Program-made: the position numbers and the translations under genes
Notes under the pieces: generated by a model
Databases searched by the model: none
What the model was told of the DNA's origin: nothing
Seen by the model: only the letters and a program-made list of their open reading frames with translations
Assembly: GCA_004369045.1 (NCBI GenBank)
Contig: ML213514.1
Location: forward strand, 232,596 to 296,595
Source: Heliocybe sulcata
Taxonomy: Eukaryota; Basidiomycota; Agaricomycetes; Gloeophyllales; Gloeophyllaceae
DNA length: 64,000 nt
Reading direction: 5' to 3'
Shown here: one piece after another, positions 23,240 to 34,994 of the stretch
How the letters are laid out: each line of letters opens with the position of its first letter
Numbering within the stretch: position 1 is the first letter of the stretch

Positions 23240-23460
23240 CGCAGCACTGCCTTATAAGGTCGACGCACATATTTTGTATAACAGTACGATGTATGATGGA
23301 AGGTATACTTGGGACAATGTAGAGCTTTGTGAAGGATGTCCAGCCTCAGATCTTGAGGCCTTGAAGCTTGAGGGCGCCAACCGTGGGAAACCGTCGGCAG
23401 TCCGCGAAGTGTTGTCTTTGGTTTCAATACTACCCTTACTGGCGCGTCGTTACATCGTCC

Positions 23461-25579
23461 ATGTCTTCTCGAGGTTCTTCAGACTGGTCCTTTAATCTGC
23501 GCGAACGTGCTATATGCCTAGAATCCGATGCGAGCGATGAGGAAGAACCGGAAAGGCCTGCTCAGACGGAGGACGCACGTCTCCTCAAAGAAATGGATCT
23601 CACTACTCGGGAAGATACTGCCCAGTACAAAGCAAACCCTTGGAGTATAGCCAAGATTAACGCTGCCTCCAGAACAGCCCGTCAAGGTCCTGAGACGGCT
23701 ATCCCAGCCCTGCAGAAGAAGGAAGGGCCGAAAGGGCAGATCGTGGATGGCTTCAAGAAGCAAGCTGAACGCGCAAAAACAACGAAGTCAAACGCTAACG
23801 ACCCATCTACGAATCCCTCTCGACTGCCTTTTCCTGTCATTAAGCCGGGCTGCTCGATTGCCACTCAGACTGTAAAGCGGCAGCCTGGAGCTGTTCTGAA
23901 TCGTCGACCTAATGCTACATCTATCCGCGGCGACAAATGCAAAACTGATGTCAATACTGATGAACCTGCCTCTGCTTTCTTGGCGGCACCAAAGAAGGAG
24001 CTGCCGCTGTCGGAACCACCGATATCTACGGAAGGCGCGCATATACCCATGGATAACGTCCCTTCGTCGGCATATCCACTAGATGCTTGGACACCGTCGA
24101 CAGTTCTCCCTAACCCTGTGTTTGGGCCTGATCACTCTCTTGCTCTAGATGCATCAACGGACGCTAATACTGACGTAACCCCTGCTCCTTCTGCTGATCC
24201 TCACTCCGCTGAACCGGCCAATTGGGTCAGAGCGGGAAGCAACGTCCATATACCGTCAATGTCCAACAGAGCGCCGCCTTCTGATAACCATCCTTTACAC
24301 GGCTCTCAGGAAAATCTCGACCCCATAAGCCTTCCACGGCGACGACAGTATATGTCTTTGTCTTCGCCGCCTCGCTCACTAGCTTTCCAAAACATTTTCG
24401 ATACTCGACATGCTCGATCGTCTCCCATCCAGGATGCTTCTCGCTTCAGCTATAGGACTTTCGCTGGTGAAAAGCATAGCTCTCAGATACTTCAGCTCCG
24501 GACTACACAGCCTGTCTCCTCATCTGCCATGCCAGCATGGCTAGCCTCCGCACTTCCCCAGCCTTCATCCTCTCATAAGATCCGTTCGACCTACGAAGTT
24601 GAGGAACAATTTGTCTCGCCCGCGCCGGTTCTTCATGATCAACCGGGAAACAGTGCGTCGCGTCGGAAACCGTTCCCTTCAAGCAGGTCTTCGACTCCTC
24701 CGAGGCCGAAGGCGAGACCTGTCTCCGCGTATGCTCACCCTTCATTGGATGATGAAGAGGAGTGGTCGACGTTGCCGCCAAAGAAGAAGACCCGCCTTAA
24801 TCCCCGTACGACTGCTGGTGGAGTTCAGCGAAGCGGTGGACTCAAGTTGCCTCTTGCTCTTGCTCACCTCGGAGGTGGCGTCCCAGTACGAGAAGATGGG
24901 CCTAGCGCTAGTAAGAGGAGGGTTATCACCTACTTCCCACCTCCAATGAACCCAACAAATGCTGGTCATGATGATGATCATGGGACGCCACAACCCCTGG
25001 TCTTCAGTGTAACATCTGCTTCGAACGACGGCGCTAGACGGGGCAAAAGAAAGGCATACAGCGTGCAACCGGTAGACGAAAATATGCACGCGGTAAATGT
25101 GCGCCGACTCGCTTTTGCTCCTTTTTCTAACATGCTATTGCCTTCGAGGTGCATCCCTTCACCAAGTCTCGCAAGCATCACGCTTACTCGCCTTCCGACG
25201 TGACATCTCCGAGTAAAGCAGGAATTCAGGATGGGACTGAGACTCTTCCTTCGCCTCCACCCTCCGATCCTCTTCTGCGCGACATCGGAGTCAATGACAC
25301 CCTAGACATCGACGTGTGCGGCATCAAGCGCAAATATGAAAGAACGAAGCGAGCTGTTGACGAGGTACGCTTACGCTCCTCTCGTATAGTACTTTGAGCC
25401 GGTTCATAATGTATGCGTCGCAGTAGCGCCGACGCGCTCGTAAGGAGATCCCGCTGCTTTTGAATTTGCCCAGTTGTGGCCGGGTGTACCCAGATAGCTA
25501 CGATGAGACTGCAGATGGATTTCCTGAGATTGCGGGACCCAGGGAGATTCTAATCATGGTCTTTTCGCATCGTCCGTGA
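23461..25579 (+). CDS. Unassigned disordered protein, about 640 residues
   Basis: Exons 23461-25092, 25149-25364 and 25427-25579. The intron at 25093-25148 has a CTAAC branch site and joins in frame. I do not recognise the family. The protein starts MSSRGSSDWSFNLRER, has an acidic patch (DASDEEEPE), then several hundred Ser/Pro/Thr-rich residues with basic clusters (PPKKKTR, RRGKRKAY) that could serve in nuclear import. The C-terminus has a short basic helix (GIKRKYERTKRAVDE), a possible small fold around LLNLPSCGRVYPDSYDE, and ends FSHRP. No enzyme motif or membrane helix. The composition suggests a nuclear or scaffold protein, but that is inference only. Confidence 0.6.
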
Positions 25580-25873
25580 CCTCCGGCCCATTCACTCGGT
25601 CTGGTCTTCGTCTAGGGTATGGCTAGCTGGACTGTGTGTATCCTGAATAGTACCATTCGGCCTGCGAGTAGAGCTGGCTCGCACTGAGTAGAGAAATTGA
25701 AGAACGATCCTATGCACCTTCGTTTTATATCTTAATATGAGCTTTTCCCCACGGTCCCTTATGCGGCGCCTTAACTCCCTGCAGGATATTGCAACTTCGA
25801 CGGGATCCTTCACCCTTGTATCAGTAAACAGCCTGCTACCTTGCGCCTGGTCTGAAGCTTCGTTCTGCGTGCC

Positions 25874-28800
25874 ATGTCGGACACTGTGGATCCACCTTAT
25901 CCGGACCCTGGGGTGAATGACGGGGCGGCAAAGAAGGCGAAAAAGGCGAAGCCTCCACGGGCTTGTGACGTTTGTAGACGCAAGAGAAGTAAGTGTGTGA
26001 TCGCGTGGTAAGAGTGCAATGATCCCGACGCCCTTTAGTCCGCTGTAGGTAACTGCCGACTCTTCATCTGTGCTGTGCGCAAATTGCGTATATTTCAAAG
26101 GCGACGGCATCCAGGGCTCCGGCAAACCCTGCTCGAACTGTGTCACGTTCAAGAGCGAATGCGCCTATGATGAACCACCTAAGGTAGGCGTGTTTGATGG
26201 GCTCGCTAAGAAGTCGGACACTGAATTGTCCCTACAGAGACATGGCCCACCGAAAGGGTTGGTACCTTGACATGGTGATTGGAGTGGCAGTGATATTGAC
26301 AACCCGACAGTTATACCAAGATCCTGGAAGAGCGTGTAGCTATACTGGAAGAAATGCTGCGAAACGTGCGTCGTCCTACTCATTCTCCCGGATAGGTGCA
26401 GGAGCGTGAGCAACGTATGCCTAGGCTGGGATAGACCCATCGAAAACATTGGGTGGTCCTTTAGACAAAGAGAGCATTCGTCAGGGTGTCCTACCCGGAC
26501 GTCCACCAGCCCTAGAAACGACTCGTCAGGGCTCAGTAGCCTGTGGCAGCAGCGGTGCCTCGCCTTCACAGATACATACAAGCTCGAAATCAAATGACTC
26601 AGAGACTGAACCGAGCGACGACGACGATATACACCATCCAGTTGTTGACAGACTTGAGGGACTATCCTTGTATCCTATGAGAGAACGCTTCTTTGGTAAG
26701 TCGAGCGGATTCGGGCTACTCAAAGCGGCGATCGTCATGAAGGCCCAGAGTGGGGCGGACGACATCGAAGACTCGGCCATGCAATCAGACTCAGACACTC
26801 GCAAGGAGTTTTGGACCACACAGCCCGTGCGTACGCTGCCCTTGTGTGTTTTGCCTTTCATAGTTGTGCTGATATGAAGTCTGCCGTCAGTGGGAATTAT
26901 CCAGCTACACAGAACCACCGCCGAATTATCAGTTCCCTGCCCCGGATTTATTGCAGCACCTACTGACTGTATATTCCGAGAAGATACATCCCATGTCTCC
27001 CGTCTTGCACTGGCCTACCTTCGAGCGAAGTGTCCATGAGGGACTGCACATGCGAGACCACAGATTCGGCGCCGTAGTCCTCATGGTGTGCGCTACTGCG
27101 TCGCGTTATTCCGACGATCCTCGCGTCCTACTTGATGGGCAGGACTCAGCGCAATCCTCCGGCTGGATGTGGTTCAAGGAGGTCCAAGCTAATCGCAGAT
27201 CAATGTTATCTCCTACAACGTTGTATGATCTGCAACTTTATTGCGTGAGGGATTGAGTATCTGGGTGTCCGATGAATGACCAACGCATTATTATAGCTAC
27301 TCACACTCTTTCTCGTCGGAACGTCGGCTCCTCAGGCGGCGTGGATTGCGATAGGATATGCAATACGCATGGCTCAGGATGTGGGTGCCCATAGACGAAA
27401 GTTCTACGGTGACCGGAGAACGGTCAAGTCTGAACTATGGAAGAGGGCTTTTTGGTGCGTGTATTCTTTCATCTCAAAGACTCTGCTGTATTTTGAGATT
27501 CTCTAGGGTCTTGGTACTGCATGACAGAGGTCTGAGTGCTGCATTAGGAAGGCACTATACTCTTTCTCCAGACGAGTGAGTCGACAGTACTGAGCTGAGA
27601 TATTCACAATGTTATGAGTCTCGACGGCAGGATTGACGTAGATTTCCCCATTGAATGTGACGACGAGTACTGGATAACCACTGACCCCAACGACTCATTC
27701 AAGCAACCGCCTGGAAAGCCTCCACGGGTCGCTTATTTCAATTACATGCTGAAAATGAACAATATACTCGGAGACATGCTGCGTACTTTGGTTAGTGTTC
27801 TAGACTCGATGAAAGAAACACCTTCTGAAGCGCAGCCCTTAGTATCCAGGCCATCGACATAGATCTCCAGGACGTTCTGCAGAAGACGACCAGCAAGTGA
27901 TCGCAGAAATGGATTCCGCGTTGAACAATTGGTTTGATGACATACCGGACCACTGTGAGTCTTAAGACTGTACGTCAAGATCGAATCTCTTATTTTTAGT
28001 GAGATGGATGCCTTCGGACGAGGATCCCATTACGTTTAGGCAATCAGCTATGCTTCATACAGCCTATTATCGGAATCAAATACTCGTTCATCGACCTTTC
28101 ATATCCGGCCAGTCATCATCGCCACTGTCGATATCCTGCATGGCTAGTTGCACCAATGCAGCCCGTTGTATAATCAACATTGCAGATGTTACGAGGACAA
28201 GGGGCGGTCATAGCCCTGGAACGATAGCACCCACGTTCAACGCTGCCATCATTCTGTTACTCCAAATCTTCTCGCAGAAACGATCTGGCACGCTCATGGA
28301 CCCTCAAAAGGGAATGGTTGAAGTTCGCAGAGCTTTGAATGTCCTAGAAACCTTGGAGGAAAGGTGAATTCCTCAATGCTTCTAGTGGCCCGCCGGTCAT
28401 CACTGATACTGGAGGATACCAGGTGGTCTATCGCAGGGGCAATGGGGTAACCCATATGTTCTCTTTTGGGGGATGTACTGATTGACGATACCACAGTGAT
28501 ATTCTGCGGGGGTTGGCAACGATTGGCAAGCTTCCTTTGCCTCCTCCTCGCTCGACTTCCAAACGGAAAAGAGAGACGGACACTCCAACGGTATCGGTTG
28601 GGACTCCGACCAGTACCACAAGCACTGAGCTCGAACCCCCGGGAGCCCAACCCTCGGCACCTCCACGTACTTTCCATCCACTTGCGCCCGGACAGTTCTC
28701 AGGCCCCGCAAGCACTTTCATAAATGGGGTTTCTGATGGCTTACTCGCCCAAGTTCTCCACCAGCTAGGCTCAGACCACCTGTCGACTGGCTCAGGCCAA

Positions 28801-29367
28801 TACAGTGCAGAGTCTTCGCTAGCAAATGCTTCTCACCCAGGACAACCTTTCGAGCAGATGACCTCAACTGACTATGCACCTTACTGGATTCACCCAAGGA
28901 TACCATTTAACTCTGCGTTCGACTCGACTAATCCCACGCATATGTCGCCCGGCTTCCCAGAGGATATGGTGGCATCATCGTATCTATCAACTGTGCCAGC
29001 TTCCTCAATAAACCATGGAACCGAGCCAACTATGCTGGACCACTTCATGTCGAGCATGGCTAATCCGAATGGCTCAGTAGGCTTTTATGCTGATGATTGG
29101 CAGGGAACTACCCGAGCGGGTGCTTCTTGGAACAACCTAGGTGATCCGGGGACGTCTGGATTTCACGGGTCCGTCAATGCAGGCTGGTCTGCTGCACCAA
29201 CTGGCGCGGAGTGAGTCGCACCATACTCTGCCATGCCATCTCTTCACATGACTCTCGTCTTTAGCTTTACCCAGTGGGAATCTGGTTACCCGGAGAGACA
29301 GAGCGCAGCGGCTCCTCCTCCATCTGGGAGTGGACCATTGCAAGACCATTGCAATAGAGCTCGGTGA
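25874..29367 (+). CDS. Zn2Cys6 fungal transcription factor, paralogue A of a three-gene array
   Basis: First exons 25874-25988, 26039-26044, 26101-26183, 26238-26257, 26311-26365 and 26425-26826; about fifteen in all. The zinc cluster has six cysteines at about residues 31, 34, 41, 51, 54 and 61 (ACDVCRRKRIRCDGIQG, then PCSNC and SEC). It is completed only if a 6-nt exon (26039-26044) is used, giving Ile-Arg and the first base of the third Cys codon. Then come RHGPPKG and a short coiled coil (LEERVAILEEML). The middle homology region shows VLHWPTFERSVHEGLH, FGAVVLMVCATASRYSDD, AIRMAQDVGAHRRKFYGDRR, CDDEYW, KQPPGKPPR, DPITFRQSA and RNQILVHRPFI. The tail is long, Ser/Pro/Gly-rich and probably activating. 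The protein should be a nuclear DNA-binding regulator; targets are unknown. Paralogues B and C follow on the same strand. Confidence 0.82.
26039..26044 (+). other. 6-nt microexon in paralogue A
   Basis: TCCGCT between a TTTAG acceptor and a GTAGGT donor. It adds Ile-Arg and splits the third zinc-cluster Cys codon (T|GC). Without it the cluster loses these residues and the downstream frame is kept (6 nt), so skipping gives a protein two residues shorter inside the DNA-binding domain. Confidence 0.75.
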
Positions 29368-30014
29368 AGACGCTCCGGGAGCCGTTCTGTACCACCCCTT
29401 CTGACCATGCAATGGGCAAGCAGTTCCGCACAACGGAACATTAAACCCGGGCTATTATTTTTCAACGTGTCGGCAAAACCGGTCTTACTTGCCATGTTTT
29501 TCGCGGCTCCTTCATATTCCTCCTGTTGGTACCAGTAGACTTTGTGCTACGCTAGCAACGTCCACAGCGCGGATAGCTTGCTAACCAATCTTGCAAGAGA
29601 GTTATCAGATATACTCCGCGATCAGAGATGCACGTTAAACCCTGGCTGGAACTGCCGCCGATTGCATAGTACCAGCCATAGCACCACCTGCGCGATGCGC
29701 ATTTCCTTGGACTGGAGTAGGAATGCGCGACTTAATATATAATATCCGGCATATTCTCCTACTACTCGATGCCAATAGACGTGCATGTAAGGACCAGAAC
29801 TGATAATGAGATGTACTCATCAGCATGCGCAAATATCCGGGTTTTGCCGGTGCCCCTATGAGACTCGTTACCCGCATACTCAGTCTCAAATTTCAATTGA
29901 GGAGACGCGCTCACAAGTCTATAGAGACCTCTGTAAGCAATTCAAGGATATCAGCTGTCCAAGGCGAGCAGGATACTAACATCGGTACTTACGGATGGCA
30001 GATACCTCTTTCCC
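29368..30014. other. Spacer between paralogues A and B
   Basis: About 650 bases. It should contain the 3' UTR of A and the promoter of B. No coding exon or repeat was recognised. Confidence 0.5.
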
Positions 30015-33000
30015 ATGACTACCAAGCTGCCGACATCGAGTGGAATGATAAAGAACCGCAAGCATCGCGCATGCGACGTCTGCAGGCGGAAGAGAAGTAC
30101 GCACTTTAAAGCTATTTCTTGCAGCCGTAGACCATTATGACACTAGCAATCTCACTGGAATCTAGTCAAATGTCTGTCTCAATACCAATTCTATTACTGT
30201 TTGTCCCTGATTTAGGCATGATCCTGCTGCTGCCAGGTGACGGTTCTGGAGGACGAGGAGAGCCTTCGACTTGCTCGAGTTGTCTTCTCTTCAAGACAGC
30301 TTGTACATTTAACGACACTATGAAGGTATGATCTGAGCCATCACTTCGCTTTGGAAAGGGAGCTCAACTCTTGCAGAAATCTGGTCCGAATAAAGGGTAG
30401 ATATTCTCTTGCCTTTCTTTCACTTGACTCAACTGTTTGAAGTTATATCAGGGTATTGGAGGCCCGTGTCGCTAAGTTGGAGAATATGCTGCGTGAGGTG
30501 GGTCAGTATCCAGCATGGTAACTCTCGATTACAAACTATTCTAGGGTGGTCATGATTTTACGAGGGAGGTCGAAGATGGAGCTGCTCAGGCAGAGAGCAT
30601 TCTCAGAGACAGTTCCATAACGAAGCTGAACTACGAGAGCCCAGATTCAGATGCTGATAGTTCATCCGGAGAAGAGCTTTTGCAGGTTGCATTAATCGAC
30701 AAGCTGGAAGACCTCTCGTTGAATCCGGTTCAGCGCCGATACTTGCAAAAATCAGGCAGTATGCGACTTGTCAAAAGTGCCATATCCATGGCAGGAGGGC
30801 AACCCGGGAACTCCACTGGTTCCGGAGCTCTTGCTTCCTCCTTAGATGCACTTCGTCGGAAAGAAATTTGGAATCTTCCTCCCGTTCGTACTCCCTCACT
30901 TGTACCTGAATTATGTTGCCTATGTCAATCGTCTAGTGGGAATTATCCATCTTCGAAGAGGAGTACCCAGTCTTCGAATTCCCGCAACCAGACTTGCTGC
31001 AGACTCTTATTGTCCAATATTTCAACTGCGTGAACTGCTTGACGCCCATTCTGCATAGGCCGACATTTGAGGCGAACGTCCAACAAGGGCTTCAATACAA
31101 AGACCCATGGTTCGCAGCTGTTCTCCTAGTAGTCTGTGCAATAGCCTCTCGGCACACGAAAGATCGGCGTGCGCTTTACCCTGGCTCGACGTCCCTTCGG
31201 TCTTCCGGCTGGCATTGGTTCAATCAAGTCCTGAAGGTCCGGAGATCGCCTTTCGTTTCCACGACTTTGTGCGGCTTACAGCTGCAATGTGTACGTGCCC
31301 AGGGATTATCTGGTTTGTCACGAGCTTAGGGTGATAGATAGCTGTGCGCCGCGTTCTTGATGGGATCGTCAGTCCCCCACGCTGCTTGGACTGCCATTGG
31401 CCAAGGACTTCGAATGGCCCAAGACATTGGCGCCCATAAGCGAAGATTCTACGGAGATCGAATCAGTCTAGCTGGTGAATTATGGAAACGAGCTTTCTGG
31501 CAAGCCTCCTCCATAACTTTTTGCCTTTCCGCCCTCTTCTCATGACGGTCCACCAGGTATCTCGTCGATGCCGAACGAGGGTTTGGAATCGCTCTTGGAC
31601 GAGCGCATACTTTGGATGATGATCAGTGCGTTGAAACTTTTCTTAAGGAAGAAGGGTACCTGAAAGCCGAATATAGGATCGAGATAGACTACCCCATGGA
31701 GTGCGATGATGAGTGTTGGACAAGTTTCGAACTCTCTCTGCCTCCTCAGCAACCCGCTGATAGGCCCTCTGTGATGACATTTTTCCACCTCATCCTGAGA
31801 AAGAGTAAGATAACGGCAGATTTCATCCCCGTCGTGGTGCGTACTCTTTGGTCAAACCAGATGTATCTCCCTAATTTCGGGTTTCAGTATTCCAATCGGT
31901 CTTCCTGCAGCGCCAAACAGCCAGACAGACAACGTCTGGTAGAGAAGTTAGATTCAGAATTGAACCACTGGTTCAACAGCATCCCTTTGCATTGTGAGCT
32001 TGCGCCTTTCATGTTCCTGCTGAACGAGTCACCGCTTACTCGTTTATCAGTGCGTTGGCCGCAGCACCATTCGAATGCAATCACCTTTCGTCAGGCAGCT
32101 GTGCTGAATCTAATATATTACAAGACACAGATCCTCATGCACCGTCCCTTCATTTCGTTTGCTCCTTCGCCATCATCCTTCTCGTCCTCCTGCACAGCTA
32201 TCTGTATCAGTGCTTCTCGTAGTCTCATTGGCATCGCAGACGTGTACCTGCAGAAGTGCGAGACTATGCACGAGAACAGCGTTGTTGTATTCCCCGCCTG
32301 CATGGTTCTCTTGCTTCAAGCTTTGTCGCTGAAACGTTCCGGAAGATCTGTAGACGAATCGAGAGTGGCGGGGGAAGTACGTAAAGGCATCAATGTTCTT
32401 GAGACCCTGTCAGAGCGGTAAGTGCTCGTAATTCATATGTCGACATCTCATCGATGCTCTGAACAGGTTCCGTCTGGCAGGCGTTTTTGCGTAAGCAGCC
32501 TTCTCCTGATGAGTCAATGCGCGGCCTTACTATTGAAAAAATCCAGAGACATAACGAAAGGACTAGCCGCATTCAGCGGCATTATTGCTCACGGGAATGC
32601 AAGCATGGCGTCCAACGCTTCACAAAACAAGGGCGGATCCGGAATGTCGAATTTACAGAACCCCCGCACTGAAGATGGGATCCTGGAAGATTGGATGTCC
32701 TTTGAAGCGCAAACCGGGCATGCGTGGTGGCCTCCAGCGCAGACAGCTGAAATATCTTCTGGTTCATCACGGTCCGGCGGTGCGCTAGATCCCCAGACAA
32801 GCTTCCCAGCATCATGCACTGCGCATACTCGCTCGCCACCTGTCGCCAAAGTAAGGTTCTAGCCTCCTCGATGGGGTTGGTTTTCTGTAATGCGCTCGAA
32901 TCTAGGTGAATGAGATGTGGCAAGACCTGCCCATGGACAGTTTGGACACGGATATGTGGGGTGCAGGCGCCTCCTCTACCGCGACTACGGACGCGGAGAG

Positions 33001-33196
33001 CTGCAACAACGATGCCCTCGTCGCGCTATTCAACATGTCGACAGTACCCAGGTAAGTTACCTTGGCTCCTCCATGTCAGACTGGATCTTAACCTGGACCC
33101 CGATACTTCGCAACGGGTAGTTTTGATGACTGGGAGAATTATCTCAATAATATTCCTGGCTTCACGCCTTCAGGGCCCTCAGAACCTAGCCATTAA
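30015..33196 (+). CDS. Zn2Cys6 fungal transcription factor, paralogue B of a three-gene array
   Basis: Starts MTTKLPTSSGMIKNRKHR and reaches the zinc cluster at once (ACDVCRRKR | IKCDG, then TCSSC and TAC). Exons 30015-30096, 30166-30171 (6 nt) and 30237 onward reproduce the architecture of A and C. Later blocks match the paralogues: VLEARVAKLENML coiled coil, ILHRPTFEANVQQGL, FAAVLLVVCAIASRHTKD, GLRMAQDIGAHKRRFYGDR, YPMECDDECW, NAITFRQAAVL, TQILMHRPFIS. The tail is shorter and ends with FDDWENYLNNIPGF, an aromatic/acidic motif shared with C. One internal intron, starting at about 31,500 (TTCTG|GCAAGC) and ending at 31,556, uses a GC donor. The N-terminus upstream of the cluster is much shorter than in A. 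Whole as far as can be read. Confidence 0.8.
30166..30171 (+). other. 6-nt microexon in paralogue B
   Basis: TCAAAT between a TCTAG acceptor and a GTCTGT donor, the position homologous to the microexons in A and C. It encodes Ile-Lys plus the first base of the split third Cys codon (T|GT). Confidence 0.7.
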
Positions 33197-33278
33197 CTGG
33201 TTCGATGGACCATATGACTGTGCGCCTTGCCTGCTCTGCGCCTACTTCGATGCAGTTGACTTTGAAGCAGCATATATA

Positions 33279-34631
33279 TTAGACTCTTTTGGGAGCATAT
33301 ACAAGGGGAATTGCACGCATCAAGGCTGCCCGAGCGAATCGGAGTACATCAGCTTGGCTGAAGGAATATTCCATCGCGTATTTTGAAAGTACACCATCTC
33401 CCGGATTGCTGTAGCCTATATTAATGAGAGTTCTGCACATTCTGACTTTATATGCGCCCACCGTCGCTCTGGACCTCAAAACCTCTGCGACATGGCTGGT
33501 AGTCCCATCGTCATTATTGATACCATATGTGTCGCATTTCGCTAGCCACAGACAGGCGTCCGTAAGGAACGCGAAGGATGGACCTAGCGCCGGCTTTCGG
33601 GTATTGGACGTGAAGGCGGAGGCAGGATTGCATGGCTGGGCTGAGCTGGTATCATTGATGACCTGCGGGTGATGATCATGTAGACTGGAGTATGCGCAGA
33701 AGAGCGAAGATGACCTACGTATACGGCCACGGAGTACGTTCGAGCAAGTGAGCGGAGCTCGCGCATAAATGTCGTCATAAAGGCATGTCCTTGAGATGAA
33801 GCAGCGCTGAGACGAGAAGCCAGCAGCTTTGTCACGGTGTCGATCACGATGCAGCGCGTGATAAGCCCGTCTCCTGGTGGGTTCTTGGTACAGTGAGTTA
33901 AGCGGCAGGTCTACAGCAGGTAATCGGACAGACAGAGAGGGACGATCGCAAAGCGTTGAGTAAAGCCTCTGCTTCCTCGACGTCCTTCAGTGGCATAGAT
34001 ACCTGGAGCCTTTCGAGTGCTGTGACGGCCGCCTTGAGATGACAACTTTGATTTAACAAGGACATCCGATGTTCGGAAAAGTCTTTACAACCTGTCCTTC
34101 CGCCTTCACAAGCCACTTCGCTCCTTTCTCTACTTCGAAATCTCCAGTCGTGTCAAGCCATAAAGCCACGGAGTCGGGCACTTTCGAGAGGTGTTGAAGG
34201 GTCAGATGTCGAGCAAGAGCCTACGATTTATTCAAATTCCAACGCGCCAACTGTTGGGACTGTGGAAGCACACTCACCGTTTTGCCTGACCCCTGTACAC
34301 CTGATATCTCTATAACTCGAGATCCGCCGAAGCAGTCGATAAGCTCATCCAAGTCCTGTATGCCTGTCCGAAAGTATGGCGCGCTGACTCTTGAACGGTG
34401 CGCTTGTGTATAGCGTTCAGTACCAGTGCATGCAGGTGCAGATGCTAGCCGTGCAACTTGTGCTAGGTAAAACTCGAGCTCGTCCCGGAGGATCGGATAC
34501 GAAGACAGCCTCCGGAGCAAGTCGTCGACAGTCCCAGAAAAGAGAAAGTCCATGTCCGTGTGTATGCTACATTGTCTCAGTGCGTCGACCAGGGCGACCG
34601 GTAGAGGGGGTGCCAGGTCTTTCGGATCCAT
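33279..34631 (-). CDS. RAD51-paralogue recombinase (RAD51D/RAD55-like RecA-fold ATPase)
   Basis: Minus-strand gene between regulators B and C. Exons 34631-34278, 34220-34092, a third from 34032, then two more toward 33,280. A short helical N-terminal domain is followed by FRTGIQDLDELIDCFGG and the Walker A GVQGSGKT, split by intron 1 just after the Thr. Then come a VALWLDTTGDFEVEKGAK strand, a RLQVSMPLKDVEEAEALL segment, Walker B as CIVIDTVTKLL with SSQGHAFMTTFMRELRSLA after it, and TRKPALGPSFAFLTDACLW with VAEVLRSR. These are RAD51-paralogue landmarks (homologous-recombination mediator complexes). I read the frame as continuous. The 3' end is uncertain: the open frame stops at 33,279, whereas splicing at about 33,465-33,420 would stop at 33,320. 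The gene starts 363 bases from C on the opposite strand. Confidence 0.72.
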
Positions 34632-34994
34632 GTGCGGTTACAAGAGACTCATAGAGACTTCCGGTAAGGAGGTGGAATAGGTCAAGCTGCTACAGTTCCG
34701 CGGGCTCGGTATGCCGATCTCGCTCTCCAGTGGTGGTCCCTTGACACAATGAGTTCTATGGCGGCAAGACGTACTGGATGTTCATATGACCACGATGTAG
34801 TACGGCTCCCCAGAATCCTTCCACCGAATATGTCCCACAGCTGTGATTTGGCAGCTCCAAAGGAGGATCTCTCTAGAAGACGCGTAATGCTACGGCATCT
34901 GTATCACTTCGGACAACAATCTGAGGCTGGCTGCGCACCTCCTGGGGCTCTCCTGTTCACTGTCTGTGCTGGCTTACTGATACGATAGACCGCA

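Noticed and set aside
33279-34631. Suspected frameshift in the RAD51 paralogue between VINDTSSA and NPASAF
   Set aside because: Rereading the minus strand around 33,605-33,665 shows the frame is continuous (SAQPCNPASAF).
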